From NCBI GenBank assembly GCA_013399695.1, contig VXAU01001692.1, forward strand, positions 41,942 to 105,941: DNA of 64,000 nucleotides, written 5' to 3'. This DNA comes from Formicarius rufipectus. Lineage: Eukaryota; Chordata; Aves; Passeriformes; Formicariidae. This document shows, in pieces, positions 24,801 through 36,800 of the stretch; positions within the stretch are counted from its first letter, which is position 1; the number at the start of each line of letters is the position of its first letter. The notes beneath the pieces were generated by a model, which had not been told where the DNA came from, did not search any database, and saw only the letters and a program-made list of their open reading frames with translations. The position numbers and the translations under genes are program-made.

Positions 24801-27800
24801 TTGTGCCAATTCATAATATCCTGCTGAACAGGCCAAGCAGAGGAGACTTTCCCCTTCTTCAGTGTGTTCATTTACGCTTCGCCCTTCATCGAGCAGCTTC
24901 CGGACCGCGTTGACATCCCCGTCCGAACACGCCTCTGCCAGGCTGCGACTGCAAAGCAGTTACCACAGTCAGCTCAAAATGCACCTGCAAGAGCTGGGAG
25001 CCTTTCCTGGCCAAGGACAAAGCCTTGAAGTAAAGTCTTGTGACATTAGTACTAAGCTTCACTCAAAAATACACCTTATAGTTTTATTTTTAAATAAAGG
25101 ATATATACACACATTATTTCCAAGGGTGAAATGGAGATAAACACTTCCCTTGTGTCTGAATTAGCTCTTGCCCTCATGGGTTGCTAACTCACCTATGCTC
25201 CCATAGAGACCAGATGCAGAGAGGAGTGCCCAAGGCTGGGTCATTTGTGTTGTTTGCAAGGTCCAGGAGCAACCCTCTCTGATGCTATTCCCACTTCAGG
25301 GAATGCCAGACACACAGAGGCTACAACCATGACAAAGTGCTGACTACAGAAGCCAGGGCAAACTCCTAGTACAGACACAGTCAAAAATCAAGTTGCCAAG
25401 TATCAGAGAGACCACTGATACGAATATTGCAACTAGACCTATGTCTGACCCTTGTCCCTCCTGTTGTGGCACTATTTTCTTCTCTGCACTAGCCCAAAGC
25501 ATTTTTTTTTAAACTCAAAACCACCAGTTTTCATAAGAAAGAGCCTTACATTAACTCATGACACCTTAGAGGAAGAAAGGATGAAGGCTTACAGAAGTTT
25601 ACTGTGCTTCCTTCTATGCACTATTAAAAACACATTACAGAAGTTTTCAAATGGATGAAATAAGCCAACTGAAGTGAATGTTTTTTTAAACAGCAGTAAC
25701 AACACAAATCCTACATGGAACACTACTAATTTGTCCTTAAAAAGAATAAATCTGTAAGAGGTAATTACAAGCCAAGAATTAAAAGGAACAGACAAGATAA
25801 ACACCAGATTCTTGGCATCAAACAGCTCAGAAGTCTATAATCAAGATTTTGACCATCACTAACCTCTGGAGAGAATCTAGGAGAGGATACTAAGGGGTGA
25901 ACTGAGCTTTAGTTTATTTCAAACCAAGTCACCTCTCCTTTACATCTTTTTCTGTACCAAAAAAATGGACTAACAGCAAATACAACTGTTCTTTCAGTCC
26001 TCATAGGTACATCCTATCAGAACGCCCGAACTTGTCCATTGGATGATGTACACCCTGTTTAAATGCTCCCTGACCTGATACTAATCCAGGGCAAGCCATC
26101 CTTAGTCCAGACCTTCCCACTCTTCTCAGGATCTTGGGATTCCTGAAAGCACATCTCAGCAGTAAAGCTCAAGGCAAAGGCAGTATTCCCTGTCACTGGG
26201 TCCCCTGTCATATTCTGAGGCAGGCCCACACCTTCCCACAGTTGTGTATCTTGCTGCCTTTCCTATCTTGTGCCAGATTCAATTCCAGGTGGGCTCTGTC
26301 TTTCCTAATCACATTCCTGTGTGCTTGGACATTGTCTCAAGAGTTCCCAAGATCCACCTGACCCACTTCCAACTCTTGTGTGCTTCCTTTCCATGTGAAG
26401 CTTCCCTAGCATATTTTCATATCCCCAAACTTTGATCCACAAGTAATTAAGTTAGGAAATGACACTACATTTGTTCCATATTTGGGTTTACATTTTGAGA
26501 CTATTGCCCTTACTCTAAGCACCTGGTTTTGCAAATCCCAAACCTGAATTTCAAGAGGACATCTGCTTGAAAAGAAACTTAAAATACTTTCAGTTTCTGA
26601 TCCTAGGTCTGAAGTTCAACAGAAGTTCAAGAGAATATGCAGTCACACCACTCCCTTTTAGAACTATCTGCATCACTTATCAGAGTAGAAAACACTTCAG
26701 GACCCTTGGGGATGCTTTGAAATTACCAAGGGGTAGGAAAATTTTTGATGACAAGGGACAAACCTACAGCTCTGTCATCATGGGAGTTAAAGGCTCTTCT
26801 CATTATCAGTTCCTGAATGTTATCAAATAATACAGTTTTATTTTTTCCTAAGTTCCTGAGCAAAGATCCTGAGGAAAAAAAAAAAATCACTGCCCTGCAA
26901 GTATAAGTGTTCTCTTTCCACTTCTAACACAATGAATTAGGTTCACTAGTTTCCAATAAAGTATGCTGAGGCAGTAATTAGAGAGTAATCACTCCCTCTT
27001 CTACAGCTAATAATTTAACACCCTTTTGAAAAAGAAACCAACTGTCTATTCCTGAGATGAGCTCAGCTGGTCAGAGCACGGAGCTAATAACACCAAGGCT
27101 GCGAGTTTGATTCCTGTAGGGGCATTCATTAAAGAGCTGGACTTGCGGATCCTTGTGGGTCCTTTCCAACTCAGAATACTCTGTGAAACTTCTGTCTGGT
27201 ACACAGAAAGAGCAGCATGTTCAAAAGCAGCATTGTTTTGTACTTTTCTCTCACCCTATGAGGCCAATAACCTGATGGGACAGCAGTCACACCTTCGTGT
27301 TCAACCCCTTTGCCTCCGCTCGTGGCGGAGCAGATGCACCACCAGGTACTGACTACAAAACTAACTAAATCTGAAATGAACCCCCCAAACCTACAAGCTC
27401 TCCCGGGGGGTAGTGCAGGGGTGAGTACATACTTGTCCACTTGGCCCGTGCTGTGGTTGTTCTCGGCTCTCATGCGTGTCAGCGCCGCCGCCGCCTCGTC
27501 CAGCGCGCAGCTGACGGACGACGTCAGTCTCCGGAGCACCTCGGGATCTGCGAAGGCTTTGCCATCGGCAGTGGACAATTTACCAATTCCTTCAGTGCCC
27601 GTTCGGTCGTCAGTCGGGTTAGTAGGGAAGTCACACAAGAGAAATGCAGAGACACTGCTTTAGAGTCCAGCCACATGCACTAGTAGTTAAAAATCATTTG
27701 CAAACATGCCATAAAATCAGCTACTTAAAACCAACATTTGACCAAGACTTGAACATTTAATCAACTGTAATACAAGAGTAAAAAAACTATTTTACAACTG

Positions 27801-30800
27801 GCAGCTTTGTTACCTGTCCTAAAGGCTCAATTCACACCTTTGAAGAATTAGTTAAAAAAAAATAATCCTATTGGGAGAATAAGGATAAATCCAGGCATAA
27901 AGCCCAAAACCAGAAGTTTGGGAAACAGGTATCGCTCCACAGGCTTGGTTTCATGTTTTCTGACTGCAGAGAAGTTTTCAAATTAAAATAGTTATTACGC
28001 CTTTCCCAACCAACTCCACACAAAATAAAGCAGACTTAGCTCTAACATATAGTTTTTTCCCCTCTTTTTTTTTTTTTTTGTAGAGTAGGAAAAAAACCTT
28101 TTAGAAGTTATTAGCTTAAATTCCTAATAATTTACCACTTTAAACTGCCCAGCTCTAGCCACAGGAACAGAAATTACAAAATGAAATTTTAAATATTTTA
28201 AGTATACTTGAAATCAATGTCCCTCCTACACTGACATTACACAGTAGAAATGCTTAGATTCAAGGAACTTTTACAACAATTTCTTTGCTCAAGTTTGACT
28301 CCCCACAGGTTTTACTCCATAGAGTTCAGCACAGCCCATTTAACATGTGCAAACATCTCTGCAGTGTAAGCAAGGCTTATGTCTTCATGTACAAATGTTC
28401 AAATAGTGCAAACACCCCCACACAACCCCTTCAAAAAAACCCCCAAACCCAAATGAATCCATTTTGTGTGCTACAAAAAGCAAATGGTTACTGATTTATA
28501 GATTAGACACCTTCACTAGTGATGAAACTGCAACTCCTTAGCTGTTAAGGAGGGTCAAATTAGATATAAAACTCTAGATTTAAGGCATGTTGTCCCTCAG
28601 AAGATTTGCTATTTGGTATGTGCATATCTCTGCAGATTTGATTTATGCCACATCTCCCACAACCCAGCTTGTAATTCTTACAGAGTATAAGTACTGAAAT
28701 CGTATTTTAAATTTGAACTTTCTGTCAGAAAGTGTATTTCCCAGTTTGAGAGCATCCAATTTGTTTCTTGTTAACATAAGAATCGATACTTACCACATTT
28801 CCCCTTCCTAAAACACTCCAGGCCAGCACACAGCAGGCACACTGTGCATGGCTCTGCAATACTCCAAGGGCTGGATTACACCACTGGAGCAGTGTTGCTG
28901 GAATGATGGAGAGTCCCTGTCCTGCCTCTAAGCTGGACACCTCCCATGGGATGCAAGAGTTTACTTGGCAGATGGAAACTAAGCAATGAAGGTTGACATG
29001 AGCTGCTTAAAAGAGACTTGCTACCTCCTTGGTCTCAACATCTTACCTCTGGATTGCTTCAGCATTATGAAGAGGCTATGAAAAACAATTTATAACAAAT
29101 TGCTCACTCCAGATAAAGTGAGAAATTACAGCTCAATTTGTCTGGGGTTGGAAGCCTGGCTAGGGCAGAGCAATCCCAGCACAGCAACATGAGGCCATGG
29201 ATTCTTTGAAGAGGCCACCGGCCACACACTCCCTTTCACCTCCAAATTGTTGAGGCCATCACCCTTCCAGCCAGAGCTGTTAAATATAGCAAGGGTATAA
29301 ACAACAAGCCTCAAATGCCACAGCTCACACCTCACGTATTAGTGCAAAATGAATTTGCTGTTGGTGTAAAGGGGATGGAAGTCTTGCTGGCTCTGCAGCT
29401 GGAGCAGGTGGGACAGTCACTGCAAGACTGTCAGGACATCCATTTAGTATCAAATACACAGAGAAAGTGACAGTTTTTACACAGCTCTGTTTCCCCAGGA
29501 CAGCTCCAAGAGTAACTGCTGGGATGTTTACACAAGTTATTTCTGGTGGCAGTGCTGGTTTATGCTGGCTTGCAGTGTACATAAAGCAACGCTGAAGGAA
29601 AGACAAAGAATGAAGTCTTCACAGCTCAGCACTGAGGCCTCATCTGGGACTGCTGCAACCAAAGCTGAACACCATGGTGAGCAACACGCAGAAGTACCTG
29701 AGAAATTCAGGTGAACCTTGAGCAAAGGCTGCACAGATGTGATTTGTCTGACAAGGAGCAACACTACTGCAGTTTCCCTACATTCAGAAGGGTCTCATTG
29801 AAGGAGCTATTAACAGCCCTACTGCTGGCAAAAGAAGTGGAAGATACAAAGTCCCCTCAAAAGAAACCAACCCAGAAAAAAACCACCAGAACACCATCAA
29901 AAAACTCGACACAAACCAAAAGATGAAACTATACTGCATCTCTCCATCATTGCAGATCACTGAGGCAGTGGATCTGACAGGTCACCCAGGCAAGCAGAAC
30001 CTACACTTGATACTCTCTCCATTTTAAAAGTTTGTTGTTGAAGTATTTATACCAGGGATTTCTGAAGGTAAAAGTCACACCACAGATCTCAGTCCTACGC
30101 CCAGTAAAGCGAAACGAGCTCTACCCACTGCAGAGCTCCTGTTTTCATGGATTACTGCTGGTGGTCTCCTGGAGGACTCACCAACCACTGGCTCTTCCTT
30201 TCTGACAAGTCAAAGGGCACTTAGAGCTTATTCTAGTTTCTGACTTTGGTCCAAAAAAGGAGCTATAACCACTTCAAGACCTTCAGGAGGGTAATTGGAA
30301 TATAACTTTTATTTATCTCACCAACTCAAGCTCAACCCAGGTGCCATACCCAGCTCCTTGTTTCATACTTTCTTTGTATTGCACATGCCAAAACTCATCA
30401 ATAGCCACAGAAGAAATGTGAGCCAACACTGGTTTGGCTGGATGGAGTCAAGGGAGACTACAAGAACTACCCCTGCAGACACCCATTCATTCACTCCCCT
30501 TTCACAGGATGTATCTCAATAATTGATACACTTTTAATTCACTATGATTTTGGATGACCATACTGGAATTCCTGTGCTGAAATGCTCACACATCTTCTAA
30601 TCTCTAAAGTAATTATTTCTGTGTCCACTTTATAGCCCTCATGCACACAGGGACTGCAACAGTCTGATCTACGTGCAGGTGCTGAACCAAAACTCTTCTT
30701 GCCTCCTCCCACCCAGCAAATACTGAAAGCATCCTTAGGACCATCCTGCCCACTCTTGTACACAAGTGATCACGATTTCCCACATTATTTCAGTCTCACT

Positions 30801-33800
30801 GATCTGATACTACCTGAACTGAACCCACTGTCTGACATTCTGTGCTTTCCGGGGGGTAGGGAACATTTTCAGGAACACAAGCCACCACAGTGGTTGCAAT
30901 ATCTTCTTTTCATGGACTGATCACTGTTGCAGGAAAAGTATGAAAAGAGAATATGGGAGCTATAGTTTTTTATTGAGAACAGTCCACAGCCACTGACTTC
31001 ATGGAGATGGTGATATTCCTAATGCAAAGTTACAGCTTACCATTAAAATTCTGGAGAGCACATTCATTAGCAGGCCAAAAGGAAGTGCCTTGGTACAACA
31101 TGAGCTGCCATGCAAAGGCCAAAAATGTAAATTTGAAAATAGCTTAGAGAGAATTACTGTAAAGCCTGTGCCTTCTACCAACCTAAGAACAGCATCCTGA
31201 AAGTCACTATTTAAAGACATTTCTGAACAATAAACAAGCGGAAGGATAGAGAGAAGGAGACACTACCCCCTGTATTGGGATTTTACTGCTTTTCCCTCAA
31301 ATGTGCACAGCCAGCCCACTGCAGGGCCCACAGAGCCAGACACACCATCACATTTTCTGCTGTGGGGCAGTTTTTCAGCTGAACAGCTGCTGCTGATGCC
31401 ACGTGGCAGTGTGTTCCCAAACCCTGGCAGGAACAAGGCCAACAGCACCATCCAACAATGGAAGAGACAGCTCTCAAACATCCCTGGCACAGGCTGCCCA
31501 GAGAAGCTGTGGCTGCCACATCCCTGCAAGTGTCCAAGGCCAGGCTGGACAGGGCCTGGAGCAACCTGGGCTCCTGGAAGGTGTCCCATGGCAGGGGGTG
31601 GAATGAGATGATTTTTAAAGGTCACTTCCAACAGAAAAGTTATTCTATGACTCTACCAATTTCTCTGCACTAAAAAGAAATGCCCTGGCTCCTCCCAATC
31701 CAACACACAGGTTGTGGATCTAGAAATTAGACAGAAAAGTAGGAATTCCAAGATCTGCAAGAAGATTAGTCCTTCTACTGGACTAATTAATTCTATAATT
31801 AATTCTATAGTACACAGATTTAGGCTACATCTGAAAAGGGTATTTCACCAGTTTAAACAAATGAACAACTCTATAGGTGAACAGAGATGAAATGTGCAGT
31901 ACAACTAACTCCTGTGTGACCAGGCTGAGGCTGGAGCAGAGGACTTTTTTCCTAAAGCTACTGCAGCACACAGCATGACTGAACTCAGTGGCAGCCAATG
32001 CCAGGTGTTTCACACCTTAATGCCATATTACCAAACTATTTAAATTAGGTTGATCATAGAGGTGTATTAGAACCAGAAGCTCACCTTGAAAAGCTTGCTC
32101 ATCAGATACACACCTATAACCAAAACTCCAATTTCCTTGTTGACTATCAGACTCATCAGGATATTCCCACCCTGCAACTACCAACATGAGAGTTTTAAGG
32201 TGACCTGAAACGAGTTGGTAACTTCTCAGTGTGATCTGAGTTTAACAAGTCAGAGATATAGATACAGCCTCAGAAAAACTGGAACACAGCAAGGCTTGTA
32301 CCTTTGGAAATCACACAGTTAAGTCCCTCATTGCACATATACTTTAAACATCAAAGGAGACTTCTCCAAAGAGATCAACATATCCAAGTGTAAGAGGTAA
32401 TGTCCAATAATCCTCACAAACCCCTGAAGATTCAGTGGTGATTGTTCCTTCCCAGTCAGTTCCAGCACACTGTATGTTCTAACACCTACCTGAGGCCATT
32501 CACCTGTAACATGCCCAATTTATGACCTCACATTCATCACAAAATATAACTCAGCCTCAGTTCACACAGAATCAGCAGCTGATCCTCCATGGCTTACATC
32601 ACTTATCCCCCAAAGGAAGGCTGTGATGGAAATGTGGGCAGCTTTAAAAGCTCAGAGTAAGAACAAAATGAGAATCATGGCCCAGAAATGTGTCTCTTCT
32701 TTTTTAGCAGTACGTCAAGAACCTGCTCTAATCAGCTTCATGTACAAGTAACACCTCAAAGTGAGGAGGGTTCAAGGAAGGAGAGGGGGGACTTTCAAGT
32801 TCTCTATTGGAATTCCCATTCAGAGGAATTGAGAAGTTCTATACTGTCAAAAACAACTGCTACAATTTTGTGTTAACAAGCAGTAACTCCACCAAAACAA
32901 TTCCAGCACATCAGAGGTGCTACCCCAAGACCAGAAGGCAACAAGCAGGACTAAGCATACCCTGCTCTGTAACCCACCAAGACCCACAATGTTTCTGCAT
33001 TAATATAGCTAATTTGCAGCATCAGAATGAGGGATATAAATATATTTACAATTTTTTAATATATTTTTAATATTTGCATGTGGTTTACTGCATGCTGATT
33101 GCTCAGACTAGAGGCCTCAAGGAAGAGGCCACATATTGACTAGTGCTCTTCCGACAAAGGGATTGGAAAATACTAGTAATTTACTCTAGTGTACTCATCT
33201 TCAAAAATTCATATGCTTTTAAAAACTGTAGGATAGTGTTGTTAAAGAAACATAATTCACACTAAGCTAAAAACTATTAACAGGTAAGGCTTACTTGATT
33301 AAGAAAAATAACTGTTTTAAGTGAGAGTGTAGCCTGAGTGATGCCATTTGCCCTTTCAAACAAACTTCTTTATTAAAGTAGTTAAAGTATAAAACCCTCT
33401 TCATTAAGCTAAGCACTCCATACTCAAGTTTCTGTGTGATTCTGGTGCACCTTTGAAGAGTGCACACAATATTTACAGACCCAAATCACACTCAGTGAAG
33501 TACCCAGGACCACATGTGAAAGGAGACCTTTAGCAGCATGTAATCTCAGAATGCATGAGTAGGAGTCACACTGGAATCTGCACATATTTGACATCTAGAT
33601 TACCCACATAAATTAAACAAACAAACAAACAAAAAGCAAACAAAAAACAAAACCAACACAACAACCAAAATAAAACACACCCCCAAACAACAGAAAACCC
33701 CACCGAACCCAAGCCCAACTAGTTACTTCAGACACTATTCTCCTCTCTACACTGCTGCCATTACTAACATTATATGTATAATGACACAACCCCTGCTCAG

Positions 33801-36800
33801 GAAGAGCCAATTCTACCTTGCCTTTCAAAAAACCACCTTTGTGACATCAATTTTCCACCACACAAGTCCTCTCTTGGCTCACCTGCCCTTACAGACACAG
33901 TGGTAGTAAGTTGCCTTTTGGCATTTTACCTCATCTTTTGCTTCTCCAAGCAAAGAACAACGAACAGTGTTGCCCATGGACAGCACCACCCAGCAGAGGA
34001 TGGTCAGCTCTGCACAGCTCAGGCACTCAGTGCCAATCTGGGAGAAGAAAGGCTCAGCCAAACTCCTTGAGTAAGTCTTTGCCATCTTTCAAATGCCAAT
34101 AAAAGATTTCTCCTGCAAACAGTTCTGCATTGAGGTGACACCAAGAGCTGACACCAGTGGCCAAAAAACAAACATCTGTTCCTGTGCAAGTCGTGCACAA
34201 CTTCAGAACCAAAGGATGAAAACAGCAGACAATTAAAAAAGGCTATTTAAAATCCTGGCACATCTGAAACACGCCCTGAAAATGGCAATATGCTTGTAAA
34301 AATAGACAGACTGGATTTCCTTGGGGAATGAAGGGAGGAAAGTGGCAAATCCGAAATTCCTTAGCAGAGAAAACTTGCCAGGGAAAGACACTACAGGAAT
34401 ATCTCTTGATGGCAACCACAGACCAGGAATAAACATTTTTATTATGTAATGGTGAATTATTTGGACCACAACCACCTAACCTCACAGAAGTTTTACACCC
34501 CACAATGGTGTTTTTTGCTTAGCTGGAACTCCCTGAATACATTTGAAAATTCTGTGCAAGTTCTCATTTTGAGGACATTTTGGTACAGGTACAGCACAGT
34601 CTCTTGCTGACAAAAGCACTGACCAGAATGCTCCTGGTTTTCAGTGGGTCATTCCAACATTATTCCCAGGCAGAGAGCAGCAGAGATTCGATATGGTAGG
34701 GATTATTTTGGCTTTGTTTTCTAAAACACTAAAAAAACTACAGAGGCTTTCAGTCTTTCCAAGCCAAGCACAGGCCTTTGGAATCATTAGCACTGAATAT
34801 CACAGCTATGGTCTGATCTCAGCTCCAGTGCACTGAAAACTCACTGTACCCCCCTCCTTTTATATACATGTGATATAAACTTTCATTATAAAACTCTATT
34901 TCCCCCCATCTCACCCAGTGCAAGGCACAAACATAACTCACTTGCTGCAATTTTAATTTTTCTTCTTCTCAATTAGTATTTGGACATGCTAAATAAAACT
35001 CATTTAAGCATGAAATTAAGAGTTACAGCTTGAGGGTTTGGTTCTTCTTTTTAATTTTATTAATTAGCATTTTACAGTATTTCATGTGTCACCATCACAG
35101 TTCCCCACAGACTGAGAGCAGCTGAGTTCTCAATTGCTACAAATGATATTCCTAACAGCAAACTGTGACACCCAAAAGTGACATTTTTAATGCAATCTGA
35201 AAAATCACATTCAGGTCATCTGCTAAGTAGAAATTTATTCTCCTGGATAGTATTTCATCGTCTTAACCTCCAAATATGCTCTGCTTCACCAATCCACATT
35301 CCTAAAAATAATAGGAAGTCACCCACTGTATCCACCAGTGATCAGTGATATCCACTACATCTAACAGGTATTTTCTATCTAATAGAAAGAGAAGTCTAAA
35401 AAAACCCATCACAACATACACATGCAATTGGAGAAAACTACCCTTAATTCCAGCTTCCAATTTTCACTTACTTGACACTGCAAACTCTTAATATTTTATT
35501 TGCATTTGCATCTATTTCAGTGCAGTTGTCAGAACAGGAACCACCCATCACCACATTCCCTCCACTTTGCAGCACAGCAGCTGTAGGAGTGAGATTTTCC
35601 AAAATCAAAAGCCAGGAAGCACTTCTCCAGCTACAATTAGTTCTTACTTTTATTTCAGTAACATTTTGATGGTAAGGGTTTGCTTTTTGGGATCATCTCC
35701 TTTGACATTAGTGTGCTCAGATATCTCAAAATCTGCAAACTCTTTTTAAATTCCATACAACACGAATTCTTGATTAACTAGTCAATATTCATTAGCACTT
35801 CTTTTGAAACATTAATTAGGTTTTAATTTAGAAATTTTGATTTTAGTCTCATGTCAATTCAATACCAGGTTATCCAGTCAGGTAATTCACCACCTCAGCC
35901 ACCAAATTCCACTTTCAGTAAAGTTTGGAAGCTCCATAAGCAAATTCAGCAAGGAAAACAAGCCCTACATTGACTTACACATGTTTCTAGCAAAATCCCA
36001 ATCTCCATAGATACTTTGCAATCCATCCATTTCCTTTGTCTTTCCTTATGCAAGGAAAAATACCGATATTTGACAGATACGGAATACAACACTTATTTTA
36101 GCTCAAAATCAAGAGGTCAGTTTAAAACTTGTAGTAGTTTTGTTACCATGTGAGACTTTCAAACTGGAAAGAATACCAGAGGAGTTATCTATACAATTAT
36201 CTTCTCATGCTCATCTTATTTAAAATCCTGACCATGCCAGACTTTGCTGCAGGGAACTCTCCATTTTTTGTCAGTTTTTTCCCAAGCTTTCACTCAGCAT
36301 CCATTTCCTCCCAGGTATGAGCACTGAGTTACTTTTACTAAAGCTAAAATAACATGAGCTCTTCTGTGCCAGTCTAACATGTGTCACTGCCAGAAGGATG
36401 ACTCGGTGCTCCTCCTCCCCCTGGGTTTCCCACCAACTCCACTGTAGTCACACTAGAGAGAAGAGGGAGCCTTTATCAGCACAGCAAGATGAGTCTGACC
36501 AGCAAAGTGCCTTTGTAGGCACCACCAGAACTGGCAAGAGAAGACAAAACCCTGGAGCCAGGAGCAGAAGATTCCTGCCTGATTGTGCCCTTACCCAGTT
36601 CACGTACCTTGCCTGTGTCACTCATTCACAATGTCCAAATGTTTATGTTTCCTAATCTAGGATCTTTAAAAGAAACTCAGTATTTCCACTTTTCAAGACA
36701 CTGTTTCTATTAAATCTCCACAAAGACATCCTTGCCTTGCTACAAGGTGACAAGTTCCCAGACACACTCCACACTGCTCATTCCTGACAGGAACCAGGAC

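Noticed and set aside
27051..27125. Functional tRNA-Ile gene
   Set aside because: The acceptor and anticodon stems do not pair well, the B box is degraded, and a CR1-like tail follows directly. It is a SINE head.
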